64,000 nt of DNA, from positions 682,001-746,000 of the forward strand of contig JACKQL020000023.1 of assembly GCA_018296165.2 (NCBI GenBank), read 5' to 3'. The stretch comes from Termitomyces sp. T153. Taxonomy: Eukaryota > Basidiomycota > Agaricomycetes > Agaricales > Lyophyllaceae. Shown in pieces: positions 20,651 to 33,311 of the stretch. Made by a program: the position numbers and the translations under genes. Position 1 is the stretch's first letter, and each line of letters starts with the position of its first letter. A model generated the notes under the pieces. That model was not told the DNA's origin, ran no database searches, and saw only the letters and a list, made by a program, of their open reading frames with translations.

Positions 20651-21811
20651 GAGGGGTGAAGTGGGAGTTGGGTCCTAAATTCTTGTTGTTTTGCATCTTT
20701 GTCACTCTCTTCTTGTACAATCTTGTATTTGTGATGTGTTCATATCAAATCCTAGTTCTGGTTGGGACCAATGGTGGGAATTATTAAGTTTGTCAGATTA
20801 TGTGAGGGAAAGTAAAGAACAAAAACATACTAGGGTTACTTGTGGGAGTTGAATCCCTAGTAAATTCAGAGTTGGGGGTTATGCCCACTAACGCCATCTG
20901 TACTAACTAGTCCCAGGGGTGCTGGGGCTTGGTGATTGCAGACAAGGGTTCCAGAGTTGGGCAGAGGTGTTGGAGGGGTTTTGTGGGGCTCCTAGGTGCT
21001 TTAATAGTGTTGATGGGCAGGGTGTTGTCCTGGGGCATGTGTTTGAGGAGTGGGCTGTAGTTGCTGGGTGGAGTTTCTTCAGGCCCAGGAGTAGGCTGAG
21101 TGTTTGTGGTTGAGCTTGAGAGGGGATCTCTGGATCTTGGAGTTATGTTGGTTGGATCAGGCAGAGTTGCCAGAAGTTCAGCTGGAGGGTGGCCATGCTT
21201 TGAGTTTGTGGGTGGCAGTGTTGATTTTGTCCCAGAGGGGTCAGCAGAGAGGGTGGAGGTCCCTTGGCAACTGTAGGGGAAATGGGGTGGGCATTGTTCT
21301 TGAGGGGCAGGACAAGCCATAGGTAGGAGTCCTTGGCAGCATAGCAAGGGGGAGCTCCAGAGTTGGGGGTTTTTGTTGTAGTGGACTCAATTGGGAACTG
21401 TTATACATGCCAGCTATGCTATTGGTTAATTAGCATAGGGGCAGAGATGCTTTTTTGAAGTTTGATTTGCTCATTCTTGTGGTCTGTCAACCTCTGAGTA
21501 TGAGGAGGTTGATGGGTTGATTTCAAGGGCAGAGGGTGTCTGGAGGTTTGTGTTTTGGCAGGGCATGGTTGGGGAGGGGTTTGCTGAGCTCTGGAGTATT
21601 GTGTTTGTTGAAGATGTGCTTGGTTAGGAGTTTGCTGCACTCCAGAGTATTGGTGGTGGAGAAGCAGGGTTTTAATGTGACCAGTCTTGGTGGGTTTTCT
21701 TGGTCCAGGGTTGGGGGTTGCAGGTTTGGACATGCTATGTGACATTCCTTCTTGTTCCTGGCCAAAGGTAAGTCCAAAAATGGATAGAGGAGTCTTGTGT
21801 ATTGCTGGCAT
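20651..21811 (-). other. Element B Pro/Thr-rich tail and 3' spacer
   Basis: Minus-strand open stretches (20907-21347, 21419-21811) of Pro/Thr/Ser/Gln-rich composition. They correspond to 1-805 of element A, including the conserved block at 20830-20897. Tandem 60-70 bp units are visible near 21580-21660. No domain recognised. Confidence 0.45.
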
Positions 21812-21886
21812 TCTTGGGGCTTATGGTGTTGCCAGAGTTTGTCAGAGTGAGTATGTTTGGAGTCTGAGGCATGGGTTCATCTTTCT

Positions 21887-22760
21887 CAGAGTAGGGATTG
21901 GTAGTCTGGATACAGCACAAAGGTTGATTGCTGGATAATTCTTGGCAGAGTTGCTTTTGGGAGGGGTTCAGAGTTGCTGTTCTTGGGTCATCTTTCCTTA
22001 GATAGGAGCTAGGAGTCTGGAGTTTGACATGAGTGCTAGTTGGTTGGTGGACTCCTGTGGGCATTTTGTCAGCTGGGGTGGATTCTTGGTGGAGTTGTTT
22101 TAGTTGCTATGTTGAGTGGGGAAGGAGTTCAGGGTTGCCATTCTATGGGTTTGTTTTTCCTGGGGGTAGGAGCCAGTGGTCCAGAAGTAACATAAGAGAC
22201 AAGTTGGCTGCTGGCTCATTGGCAGAGTTGTGTCAAGAGTTGTATTAGGAGGGTCCAGCAGTAAATTTGTCCCTTCTCAGAGTGGAGCCAGCAGACTGGA
22301 AGCAGTGCAAGGGTTGGTGGGGTGCTGGTTTGTTGGCAGAGCTTCCTCTTGGGGGTTATGGCACATGGGGAGGGTTGGTCCAGAAATGAGCCTTATGGGT
22401 ATGTCTTTTCTGGGGTAGGAGCCATTGGTCTGGAGTTGACATGAGGGTCTGGTTGGTTGTTGGCTTATTGATGGAGTTATTCTTGGGGCTTCTGCTGGGC
22501 AGGAAAAGGAGTCTAGATGTGTGCTTTTAGGTTTTGTCCTTTTTAGGGTAGGAGCCAGCAGTTTGGAAGTGGCATGGGGAGTTGGTTGGTTGCTGACTCA
22601 TCAAGGAGGTTGTCTTTAGAGGTGGTGCTGAGTGGGAAAAGGGGCTTGGAGGCATGTTTCATTGGCCCTTCCTTCCCATGGTGGAGCTAGAGGTCTGGAG
22701 ACAGTGTAGAGAGTAGGTTGGGGGATTGGCTTGTTGGCAGAGTTGTGTCAGAGATTGTGC
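21887..22760 (-). repeat. Tandem repeat, about 7 units of 115-165 bp
   Basis: Recurring cores of the type TAGGAGCCA(G/T)..GGTCTGGAG start near 21889, 22003, 22166, 22281, 22415, 22549 and 22681. Each is followed by GGTTGGTTG- and TTGGCAGAGTT-like motifs. It lies between pol and the 3' tail of element B, and has drifted through CpG loss and small indels. Confidence 0.6.
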
Positions 22761-23985
22761 TGGAAAAGGAGGGGTCCAGAGTTGGTGGATGTTTCCTTCC
22801 TCATTCAAATCAGCATGGCATGTAAACATTTAATGAGGATTACTACTAGGTGGCAGAATTCATTCTGCTCAGTTCCAAAGAGCTTCCTTGAACACTTATT
22901 AGTTGTCTGGCAGGAGTGTTGAGGTCTTTTAAGTTGACCACAGGGTAGTGGAGGGTGAGGTCATATTTTGGAGAGGTTCTTGGGCCAGTGAGCAGGTGAA
23001 TGGTGGAGTTATTGGGTAGGGGTGGGGGTCCTCAGAGTGGTTCTGGGATGTGGTGGATGTATTTCAGTTGATCCCCTGAGAAGTAGAATGAAATGGGCTG
23101 TCATCCCACTATGCAAAATCATCATTTGTGTTGAAGGAGGAGGTTGTCCACAAATATTGGAAGGTGGCAGAGGAGTTGGCCATTCAAGGGCATCACTTGA
23201 TACTCAAAGGGGGCTATGGCAGATGTGGAGGCAGTCTTTCATTCATGTTCCAGAGCAGTCTGGAGATCATTATAGCTGAAGCAAAAACATATCTTGGTGC
23301 TGTGGAGGTGGTCAACAAGATTTTCTGATCAGGAGAAGTGGGTACCACTTCTTTTGGAGGGCTTTGTTGATTTCTTGATAGTTAGGGCAGAGTTGGAGGA
23401 GCCATTTGTTTTTCTTGGCAGCTGTATTGAAGCTCCAGCAGATGGGATTGGGTCACATGACATATTACCAAGCTTGTGGGGGACTTCTTTAAGTGTCTCA
23501 GAGTTTGTTCCTCACTGGGTAATTGATTTTGTTGAGGGGGTGGAGGGTGATGGGTAGCTGGGTTGTAACTCTTGTGGGGAAGATTGGGGGCATGATATCT
23601 TGCTTGTCAAGGAGTGGGGGTGGTATTCTTCAAGTCCAACTCAACAATGGGTGTGGAGGAGATTACTACTCCTTTTTTGAAGGATGCATTAGCAAACTTG
23701 TGGTACTCTGAAGAGACTACTTCATATGGGGTTTTCTCTTCTGTTGCTCTGGTGGTGTGGTCCTTACATGTAGACATCTTTTCTGGCAAGGAGGAAGGGG
23801 TTTTGAGGTTGATAGTTGGGGATTTGGGCTTATGGAGTGTGTGTAACAGAGACAGCACTCATGGGTTAGCATTGGAGGCTCTCCAGATGAGTGTCAGAGT
23901 TGAGATGTTGGGGTCCAGAGCTGTGTTGCCAGTGTCCAGAGTTGAGTAGAGGGGTCCAAAGTTGCCTGGAGTTGTGGATCAAGGC
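22761..23985 (-). pseudogene. Element B pol relic (protease-RT junction)
   Basis: On minus, 23858-23607 carries E-E-K-T-P-Y-E-V-V-S-S-E-Y-H-K-F-A-N, the conserved segment before the Gypsy RT (compare E-Y-H-E-F-A-D-V-F in Gypsy E). Degraded RT-like sequence continues down to about 22800. Many stops; no intact catalytic motif found. Confidence 0.5.
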
Positions 23986-25799
23986 ACTTTGGGCCATTAT
24001 ACTGATTTCTTGGTGTTAGGGGAGATATACTAGGATGCATAGATATCTCAGTGTTTTTCTTTAATTTAATTTTTTTTTCTTCTATTTCTGGACACTGCCA
24101 CTGCTAGCCTCATGTACTAGTGAGTTTGTTGTTTGCTAATCTTTGGAGAAATTTATTTTTGTTACTATAAAACTTACATATGCATATTTGCCACCCTCAG
24201 TTGTCTCCACTTTTTGTAGAGCCTTTAAGGGTGGGTACAACTTACTACCATTTCACAAATATTTACTTACATACATGTAGACTTACATTGTACTTTTGAC
24301 TCTACAAGTTAATATAGTCATCTCCACTTTTTGTAGAGACTCTAAGGACTTACATTGTACTTTTGACTCTACAAGTTCTTGGGCCTCTGTTAGCTCTTCC
24401 TACTGTGGCAAGCTTAACCATTACTACAGATGACTCTTTTGAACTTGCAACTGCACACAGAAAAATGTCTACTGGCAGCACCAACACACCCAACCTCCCT
24501 ATGTTCCCCAAGGAAAGGGTTCTCATTGTGGCATGGACCCATGGTGCAAGGGAGTACCTTGATGGCAGTATTGTCAACCCCAATATCAAAAATGAGGTGA
24601 TGGCACCTACAGAAAAGGTCAAAGCAGAACAGCAGACTGCCAATAAGACTAAAGCTACACCCACTTCAGATGAACCAACAAGATGGACCTCCTGAAACCC
24701 TACAGCAGAGGAATGGAATGTGAGGGACACATGGACCTTGTCATTGACTGTTAATAACTGCAAAAATCTGATCAGACTCAGTATTAAAATGGGAGGTACA
24801 GCAGTGGAAGCATAGAAAGCACTCACTAACACCTATAGCACAGTTTCCAATCTCATGGCAATGAGTGCCAAGAACAGACTGCACACTACCTTGTATGTAG
24901 ACAGGTCAGACTTCATGGTGCACTTAGCAGACTTGTGGACAAAATGGCAAGAAGCTGTTGAGAGGGGTGCATTGATTAGCAATGTCACATTCTATACAAT
25001 CATTATGGACTCTCTACCAGAATCCTGGAACAATATTGTGGCAAGCCTCTACACCACAACAATGTCCCAACACTTATTGCAGGTCTCTCTATTCACTGGC
25101 AAAGGCTCAAAATGCAGAAACAGGCTGCTGGGACCATGGTGACTGCACTACAAGCCAATTCTAAGCCCTCCAGACCCAAAGTAGTATGCTTCAACTCAAA
25201 TTGTAAATGCACAGGCCACATGATGGAGAACTGCTACATATGCAGACTCTGGAGCAAGCAATCACTGCTTTGTATACCATAATGTGTTTTCTGATTACAA
25301 GGAGCTCAGCATACTGTGAGAGGGCCAGTCTGCTCCTATCAGAGGCATCTTCTAAATTGTTGGTCAGGAAATGGTGAGGAAGATGGTCCAGACACCATTG
25401 GGAACTTTGGAACTTGTGTTCAGGTGAGCACTCCACATGCCAGACTTAGCAGTGAACTTAGTCTCAGTTGGGAAGTTTGACAAAGCAGATTTCTCAGTAA
25501 CTTTTACTAAGGGCAAGGCCATCTTCCAAGATGCATCTGGGAGAGAGGTACTGATTGGTCAACAAGGGAGGGGTATGTACTCACTTACCTTTCTTGACTC
25601 CAACATGCCACCAGGGACCCAGGCTATGGTGGCATCATCACTTTCCAAGCTAGCAGGAATCAACATGTGGCACTGATGTTTCAGCCATGCTGCTATGAAA
25701 AGTATATGTGCTCTTGCTGCAAAGGATTTGGTTGACAGCCTAACAATTATGGATGGTGGTGATGCAAAAGGGATCTGCAAGGACTGCATGTATAGGAAG
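23986..25799 (+). mobile_element. Ty1/Copia element J, 5' half
   Basis: Order on plus: an AT-rich LTR-like leader with two copies of ACTTACATTGTACTTTTGAC (24280 and 24349), a Gag region (24363-25142), a CCHC-like knuckle, an aspartic protease and a GAG-pre-integrase domain. It is cut at 25799 by the LTR fragment that starts at 25800. Confidence 0.7.
24470..25799 (+). pseudogene. Copia J gag-protease-pre-integrase relic
   Basis: UBN2-type Gag: D-F-M-V-H-L-A-D-L, I-I-M-D-S-L-P-E-S-W-N. A knuckle-like C-K-C-T-G-H-M-M-E-N-C (about 25205). Protease remnant A-D-S-G-A-N-H-H-C-F (about 25240), with the catalytic D-S-G still readable. Then H-M-P-D-L-A-V-N-L-V-S-V-G-K-F-D-K (25434 on) and the pre-integrase W-H-x-C-F-S-H-A-A-M-K-S-I to C-K-D-C-M-Y-R-K at the insertion point. 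Stops at 24693, 25317 and 25676. Confidence 0.75.
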
Positions 25800-26660
25800 T
25801 GTCAGGTTCTGCTGACTATGGGGGCTCAGCTACACTGGGTGAGTCCTTACTAGGCAGATGTGATGTCCTGCACTTATAACCTAGCACTCCAGGAGTGGTG
25901 TGGACTAGAGAAACTTGCAAAGGGAAGCCAAGAGAAGTGGTCCAAGCAAGTCTGGAGTGGTCTGGAGAAGTCTAAGACCAAGTATATTAAATGTTGGGCT
26001 TGAGTGGGCATCAGGAACAAGTTTGTAGGTGTGCAAGTAGAATGTGGAGTAAGCAGAGGCTTTGCAAATGAAGGGAGTGGAGCCAGAGTTTGACAGGGGA
26101 TCAATCAAGACTGATGGGTCCCAGGGCCAAGCAAAGGGTGAGGTCCAGGATTGTCATAAGAATGTTTGGAGGTTGTAGCACATGCACAGAGTTTGTACTG
26201 ACATTGGGAGGAAGGGACTTAAGAAAGCAAAGGAAATAGAGACAGTCAAGGTGAGATGGAGATGAGATGAGATGGAACAGAGAAAAGGAATAGATCCAAA
26301 ACTAAAGACAGAAACAAAGATAGAAAGAAATACAAGACACAAGTAACTAGTTAATGTAATATCAAGACTAAGGTCACAGATGCTACTCTACATCTTTATA
26401 TACTAACTACTGGACATTCTCTGGGGGTCAGGAGTGCAATGGTGGGGTTTGTTACAGCTGTGCGGAGTTGATGGGTGTTGGTTCTGATTGGAGGGTAGGC
26501 TACAGTGATATTCTGATAGGAACATGGTCTGTCCCACAGTTGTCAGGGAGCCCCAAAGGGGTTGTGTAGGTTGTGGGGGTAGTCAGTCCACATGCATCTG
26601 AGTCAGGGGAACTGTCCGAGGGACTTGGGAGCCTTATAAGTAGGAGGAGGAGCTGAGGAG
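25800..26660 (-). repeat. LTR fragment of the A/B family
   Basis: On plus it starts TGTCAGGTTCTGCTGACTAT, matching the left end of LTR 17593-18744, and stops after 861 bp where Gypsy C begins. It interrupts Copia J. A partner LTR is not visible. Confidence 0.7.
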
Positions 26661-27009
26661 TGTCAGGGGACTTCTATTTCCAAACTCCACAACTTGTTCT
26701 AGCACCTCTGCAGCTTGTTTGACATCTCTGGGGCTCTTTCTAGAACCCTGGAGATCTCCATATTACCTCAGCAATTATTGCCCTAGGGTTAGGAGTAGCT
26801 CCAGTTGTCTGTACAGTAGTTCCCATGCCTCTGCCGCCCACTGATGCACTGCACTAAGCAGCAGGGATCCTTAGACTTGTTTTCTTCAGATTCTCCTCTG
26901 CTAGGTGATTGGTTACTGATTGTATCATTGTTTACTCTGCTAATATACTTCAGATTCCCCTCTGCTAGCTGTGTGACTCCAATCTGCTACTCTGGAGGTT
27001 GCCCTTACA
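26661..27009 (+). repeat. 5' LTR of Gypsy C plus copy (349 bp)
   Basis: TGTCAGGGGACTTC...CCCTTACA. It matches the LTR at 38282-38649, read on minus, along its length. Confidence 0.8.
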
Positions 27010-27108
27010 GCAGAACAAGTCTTCCAAAACTAGTCTGGAAGCCCCTTGCAGCTGCAAGGAACCTCCAAGCCACTACTTGTCACTTCCCCACCAGAATTTA
27101 GCACCATG

Positions 27109-28260
27109 GAGTTCAATGTCTCAGCCTGCCAATCCAGACACACTCTTGGAGGCCCTAGCCCTGCAGGACAAAGCCTGGACTTGCCTACTACACTTAGAAA
27201 CCCAGGTGCAATTAATGCAATCATTTTTCACCCACTATACTACCAAACTCTCCACTCTACATCAGACAACAGATCTTATCTCCCAATCACTCCAGGCATT
27301 GCTTGAACACCTGAATCCTAACTCTGCCCCTTCTGCAGCTGCAGAACCAGCCCCACCCACATCTGCACCCATTTCTGCAGCTCTGGTGACTTTCTGGCTA
27401 TAGATTTCATGTCCCACACTACCAGATGCATATGATAGCACTTGCTCCAGCAGGGAGCAATTCCTGCAGTCCTGCCTCACCTATATCCACCTTAGCAGGG
27501 ATGCCTTTGACTCTAACACGTTGAAAATAGCCTAGGTGCTGTCATATATAAAGATTAGACATGCCTCTACTTATGCACTGCAAGTCTTCCATTGCCCTGG
27601 AGGTGTTGGAAGCTTTCTGGACTGGGCTGCCTTTGAAAAGGACTTTCATGCAGAATTTTTCCCATTAGACCCTGCCAAGATGGCAGCCTTGATGCTGCAT
27701 GATAGGAAGTAGTACAGATAAGGAAAGCATACACTGAATGAGTACATTGACTTGTTCCAGGCCCTGGTCAAACAGGCCACCTACTCTGACAGCCTCCAAC
27801 TATGTCTCACTTTTCAGGATGGCTTGCACCCCACACTAGTAGAACACATCAACAATCTGGTGGAGGGTCACCCCAACAATGAAAAGATTGTGTTGTAGTA
27901 TGAGGTGGCCTAGGACTAATGGCAACTCATGGAGATCTGGAGGAAGCTCTGCTGCCCCCATTCCATGCTATGCCCTGCTCTGATCAACAATTTCCACTAC
28001 TCTGCACCTGCTCACCCAAGACTGGCCCTTACTCTAGCCATCCTCATAGCATGCCCCCTGCCACTGGGGATTCCCATGGATGTGGATGCTGCCCAGCAGC
28101 TCTGCACTGCCCTGCCATTGTGCCATGGATGCCAGAAGCTGGGGCACTTTGCACAGCACTACCCCCTAGGCTTGGAGGTATGCTACCTTTCTATGGCAGA
28201 GCAGGAGGAACTCCTCCTGCAGCTGTTGGCTGCAAAGGATGCTGCTAGAGCTCTATTGCT
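27109..28260 (+). pseudogene. Gypsy C Gag relic
   Basis: Starts M-S-Q-P-A-N-P-D-T-L-L-E-A-L near 27115. It includes T-T-D-L-I-S-Q-S-L-Q-A-L-L-E, a retrotransposon-gag core (F-L-D-W-A-A-F-E-K-D-F near 27615; L-N-E-Y-I-D-L-F near 27735) and a zinc knuckle C-H-G-C-Q-K-L-G-H-F-A-Q-H-Y whose last Cys is Tyr. Several in-frame TAG/TGA codons. The opposite copy at 37200 keeps the final Cys (H-F-A-W-H-C-P). Confidence 0.75.
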
Positions 28261-29660
28261 GGACAATCCAGAGTTAACCCCCATGGCTCTTCTAAATAGC
28301 AGACCAATGGGACTGTTCTTGGACTCAAAATTTGTCAAATGCCATGGCCTGACCATGCAGCCCCTTCTTAAGCCCATTTCTGTCTATAACATCAATGGAA
28401 TGCCTAATAAAGCTAGTGCCATCAACTCCATGGTTGGCCCTCTTCCCTCTACAGATCTAGACCTCCTGGACCCCCTGCCTCTGGCATTTCCTCATAGAGA
28501 GGCCCTCCATAAGAATAACCAGAGCAACAGCAGAGCCCTGGAGAAGGAGTGTGGAGGGGAGTTTGGTGGCACATATGAGCTGGAGTTCCCAGACAAAGCA
28601 GTAGAAGTGGGGAATCAAATCTATGCTACCACCATATACCCACCACTCTCCATTGCAGAGATCTGGGCTAGCCAGACCATGTCCCAATGACTGGCCCAGG
28701 CATTTGCTGCTAACACTATGCTCCAAGAGTTCTGGGATGTGGTACCTCCTCACCTTCATGCATTTGAGGATGGGTTCTCCAAAGCCTTATTTGACTTGCT
28801 TTCAGATTGCAAGAGGTGGGACCACACTATTGAACTGCTATCAGACTCTGCACCCTCCAGCTGTAAGGTCTACCTGCCCATGCTCAGAGAGCAGGATGAG
28901 CTCAATGCATTCCTGCAGGAGAACCTGGACTCTAGTCCTATCTGCCCATCTAAGTCTTTGATGGCTTTTCTAGTCTTTTTCATCAAGAAGAAGGATGGTT
29001 CACTCCAACTGGTTCAGGACTACTAGGTACTCAATGCCATGATGGTGAAGAACTGTTACCCTCTCCCTCTCATCTCTGAGCTCATCAACAACCTCCAGAG
29101 TGTGCAATACTTCACTAAACTGGATATCCAGTGGAGTTACAACAACATGCACATTCAGGAAGGAGATGAGTGGAAGGCTGCCTTCCAGACCAACTGGAGA
29201 TTGTTTGAGCTACTCATTATGTTCTTTGGATTCACCAACAGCCCTATTACTTTCCAGACTATGATGAACAACATCTTCCAGGACCTCATAGCAGAGGGTG
29301 TAGTGTGTGTGTATACCTGAACAACATTCTCATCTATACCAAAATGCTAGAGGAACACTGTCAGATCACTCACCTTGTTATGGAACATCTCCACCAGCAC
29401 CAGCTCTACTTCAAGCCAGAGAAGTGCAAGTTTGAACAAACCCAGATAGAGTACCTTGGCCTGACCATCTTGTATGGAGCTGCAGAGATGGACTCAGTGA
29501 AGGTAGCAAGTGTGGTGGAGTGGCTAGAGCCCAAGAACAAGAAGGAAGTGCAGGCATTCCTTGGTTTTGCAAACTTCTACCAGAAATTCATCCAGGACTT
29601 CTTGCATCATGCCTGTCCACTATTCACTTTTACAGAAAAGGATGTTACATAGAGTTGGGG
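28261..29660 (+). pseudogene. Gypsy C protease and reverse transcriptase relic
   Basis: Protease remnant L-L-N-S-R-P-M-G-L-F-L-D-S (D-S-G lost) with a deletion after about 28440 relative to the minus copy. RT: V-F-F-I-K-K-K-D-G-S-L (28975), Y-P-L-P-L-I-S-E-L-I, Y-F-T-K-L-D-I-Q-W-S-Y-N-N, F-G-F-T-N-S-P-I-T-F-Q, then Y-L-N-N-I-L-I-Y where Y-L-D-D is required for catalysis. A frameshift lies in the TGTGTGTGTA run at about 29305. Then [12 protein letters not shown]. Confidence 0.85.
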
Positions 29661-31500
29661 ACCTCCGGAGCAGACAGCTTTTAACACTCTCAAGTGCGCT
29701 GTAACCTCCAGACCCATTCTCCTCTTTCCAGATGACAATTCTCCTTTTCAGGTAGAGGCCAACAGCTCTGACTTTGCTACTGGGTGTGCTCTTGCAGCAA
29801 TTCCTAGAGGATGGGAAGTGGCATCCAGTGGCCTTTTACTCCAAGAGCCTGAATGTAGTTAAGCAGAACTATGAGATCCATAACAAAGAGGTGCTGGCCA
29901 TTATCCAGTCATTTAAGGAGTGGTGGCACTTCCTGAAAGGTGCATGGCACAAGTTCAAGGTCTGGATGGATCATAAGAACCTTGAATACTTCTGGACAGC
30001 CAAGAAGCTCAATTGCTGACAGGCCCAGTAGTCCCTCTACCTTGCCAACTTTGACTTCTCTTTGCACCACAAGCCTGGCTGGAGCATGAGAAAACCAGAC
30101 ACCCTGTCCTAGAGGGCAGACCATAGCATGGGGAAAGGGAATAACAGCAACATTGTGCTCCTCTACTCTGAATTGTTCACAATCCAAGCCATGGAGAGTC
30201 TTGCTGTTGAGGGAGCAGAGGCAGACATTCTCCAGGACATATGGTAGAGTAATCAGGATAGTCAGCAGGAGAAGCTTGTGGTGCAAGCTGCTTGGATGCT
30301 GAAGTCAGGGCATACCACTGGTGTCAAGTGGTCTGTGCTGACAAATGGGCCCTCCAAGATGGAATCCTGACCTTCTGAGATCATATCTATGTCCCCAACA
30401 TTCTGGAGCTCTGCTAGAGGATTGTGGAGCAACACCACAACTCCCACATTGCAGGGCACTATAGATGGTGGAAGACACTGAAGTTAGTATTGTGGAACTA
30501 CTAGTGGCCCCAGATGTCCCAGTATATTGGGTTCTACACTAGTACCTGCAATCTCTGCCTCTAGACTAAGCTTCAATGCTGGCTCCCTTATGGACAGTTA
30601 CACCCACTACCTGTGCCCATGGAGCAATGGAGTGTGGCATCTGTGGACTTCATTGTAGAGCTCCTTGATGCCCATGGTTACAATGTGATCATAGTAGTGA
30701 TAGATCTGTACAGCAGGTGAGCACACTTCATTCTGACTCACACTACTTGTTCTGCCATGGGCACTGCAAACCTGTACCAGAGGAACATTTGAAAGCTCCA
30801 CAGCCTCTCTGATGCTTATGTCTTAGATTGGAGACCACAATTTGTGCCAGAGTTCACCTAGAAGCTCTACTGACTGCTTGGAGTGAAGCTCCACACTACT
30901 ACTGCCTACCACTCACAGTCTGAGGACTAGATGGAACATGTAAACCAGGAGTTGGAGCAGTATCTCTGCTTCTTTTGCAATGAGTGCCAAGATGACTGAA
31001 ATGAACTCTTTCCCAACACCAAATTCCAGTACAACAACTATGTTCATGCATCCACTTAGTTTTTTCCATTCTTCCTTGATATAGAATGGCATTTGCGCAT
31101 GGGTTTTGAACTCTAGGCCTAACCCTCAGAGAATGAGGCAGTAAATAAATTTGTGGACTGGATAAAGAGGTCACAGGAGGAGGCCCAGGCAGCACTGGCA
31201 AAGGCAAAGGACAACATGGCACAATATTATGCCCATGGGAGAACTCCAGAGCACAAATATCAGCTTGGAGATCAAGTCTACCTGAATGCCTCTGACATTA
31301 CAACTACCTGGCCCTCAAAAAAGCTATTGCACTATTAGTTGGGACCTTTCACAGTGGAACAACAAGTAGGACCCTTGGCCTATTGACTCTGGCTCTCCAC
31401 AGGAATATGCCAGCTTCATCTGGTGTTCAATGTGGTCAAACTAACTCTGGCCTCTAAAGATCCCATTCTGGAGCATCATCTGCCACCTCTGCCACCCCCC
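29661..31500 (+). pseudogene. Gypsy C RNase H, integrase and chromodomain-like end
   Basis: RNase H: V-E-A-N-S-S-D-F-A (first Asp changed to Asn), V-A-F-Y-S-K-S-L, Y-E-I-H-N-K-E-V-L-A-I-I, W-M-D-H-K-N-L-E-Y-F. Integrase parts include a degraded H-H-C-C region near 30430-30560 and the core to about 31080. The C-terminus reads W-P-S-K-K-L-L-H-Y, Q-L-H-L-V-F-N-V-V-K-L (31150-31500), as in chromodomain-bearing Gypsy integrases. Dense TAG/TGA codons make it non-functional. Confidence 0.75.
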
Positions 31501-33311
31501 ATAGTAGTTAGCGACAACAATCAGCACACCTCCCTTCCCACACTTCCACCACCCTCCTTCTCCAAACTACCCTTCTCTTCTCCAACAACCCCATTCCCAC
31601 ACTGGTCAATAGCAGCACCACAGATAACTTTATTGATGAATTTCTGGCAGTGCTTGCTCCTCAATGCCCCTGACATCTCCCCACTCCAATTCTCCTCAAA
31701 CTCTTTAATGGTGACCCTACCTCCACCAGAGATATCACACACTGCATGGAAACAACTGTGACTTTTGCCGATGGATGATAACAAGAACTCTGATTACTCA
31801 TCATGAAACTACACCTCTCTGCCTCCATCATCTTAGGCTTCTCATGGCTCTGCTCCACCAATCCCTACATCAACTGGCTCAGCCTCACTCTTTGCCTTGA
31901 CCAGAACACCCTGACTGACTCCAGACTAGTACCCTTTGCTGTCTCACCCTCCTCCAAAAACTCCAAGAGTACAACCAACCAACCCCAGACCCCCCCGCAG
32001 CTCTGCTCAAAGTCTGCATGGTCATTTGTTATTAATGTCCAACTCAACAGCTCACCCACAGTCCTCCCTGCCCTTGTCAACAGCAGTGCCTCTGGCACAT
32101 TCATCAGGAGCCAGCTTAACTTCTGACACAATGACCTTGACAAACCCCTTGAGCTCCAACTCTTTGATGAAAGCCCCACCACAACAGGAATCACTCAATA
32201 CTATGAAAACATCCTCACCCTCAATAATGACCTAAGGTTTCAGGCTCAGCTTCTTGTTACTCAGCTCCCCCTGTTGACTCTGATCATGCTCAAACTTCTA
32301 TAGCTGCAAGACATCAACCCTGACATCAACTGGAAGAATCTCATGATGCAACTCCCTGGCTCTGAATTAAGTCTGGCAGCTGCTATCCTCCTCCATCTCC
32401 AGTCCATCTCAGACTCCAACATCCCCAACCCTGATGTCAGCACCTCCAGAGCAACCCAAAGCCCTTCAACTCTTGATGGTGACCAAGAAAGTGAAGACAA
32501 TGCACCCCCACCTTGGTCACTCTTAATCAAATCATGATGGCTGCCCCCCAACATACCCCAGAATCAATACAAAGGTCCATGGTACCCCAACCAACAATGC
32601 TCAACCTCTCTGAACAACCCTGCCACCACTCTGGATCTAGCCACAACCACACTGTTGCCCACTCCTGTCAATCCTGGCAACCTTGACATCAGGATTGTTG
32701 GCACCATCCCCTTTGCATGCATTTTACAAAATGGCACCACTACCTTCCAGCTGCAGATCATAATAGCCCTACTAGAAAAGTACTTCCATGCAGAAACTAC
32801 TCCACTGGAACATACAACCAAGAAACAGATCCTATACAAAGTAGTTCCCCTGGAGTATCATGAATTTGCTGATGTATTCTCTGAAGGGAGTGCAAAAGAA
32901 CTTCCTCCACATTGTTCCTACAATCACAAGATTGATCACAAGATTGATCTTGAAGAAGGCACCTCCTCTCCATTTGGCAAAATCTACAATATGTCTGAAA
33001 TCAAACTCTAGGCTCTAAAGGATTACCTCAACAACATGCTTAGCAAAGGCTTCATATGCCCATCAATCTCTGCTGCTGGCACTCCAGTCCTATTTGCCAA
33101 GAAAAAGGATGGATCACTCAGAGTTTGTGTTGATTACTGGAGGCTCAACAAAGTCACTAAAAAGAACTGGTATCCTCTCCCCTTGATTGGAGACCTTGTT
33201 GACCACCTTTGCAGCACCAAGATCTACACAAAAATAGACCTCCACTCTGGCTACAACAACATCTGGATCACTCCAGGACATGAATGGAAGACTGCCTTTC
33301 ACACCCACTAT
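31501..33311 (+). mobile_element. Ty3/Gypsy E, protease-RT fragment (E1)
   Basis: Protease: L-V-N-S-S-A-S-G-T-F-I (D-S-G changed to N-S-S) near 32075. Linker: D-I-N-P-D-I-N-W-K-N-L. Then V-P-L-E-Y-H-E-F-A-D-V-F-S-E-G (32848 on), [48 protein letters not shown] and W-K-T-A-F-H-T-H-Y at 33311, where it stops abruptly against inverted Gypsy C. No LTR seen. Confidence 0.8.

Larger units (their letters stand above)
26661..31500 (+). mobile_element. Ty3/Gypsy C, plus-strand copy
   Basis: 5' LTR at 26661-27009, then gag, protease, RT, RNase H, integrase and a chromodomain-like end. No 3' LTR is found; Gypsy E sequence starts at about 31500. A second, opposite copy of C occupies 33312-38649. Confidence 0.8.

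Noticed and set aside
24363..24470. Start of the Copia J Gag at 24363
   Set aside because: The first codons lie in the duplicated LTR-like leader; the Gag start is more likely near M-S-T-G-S-T-N at about 24465.
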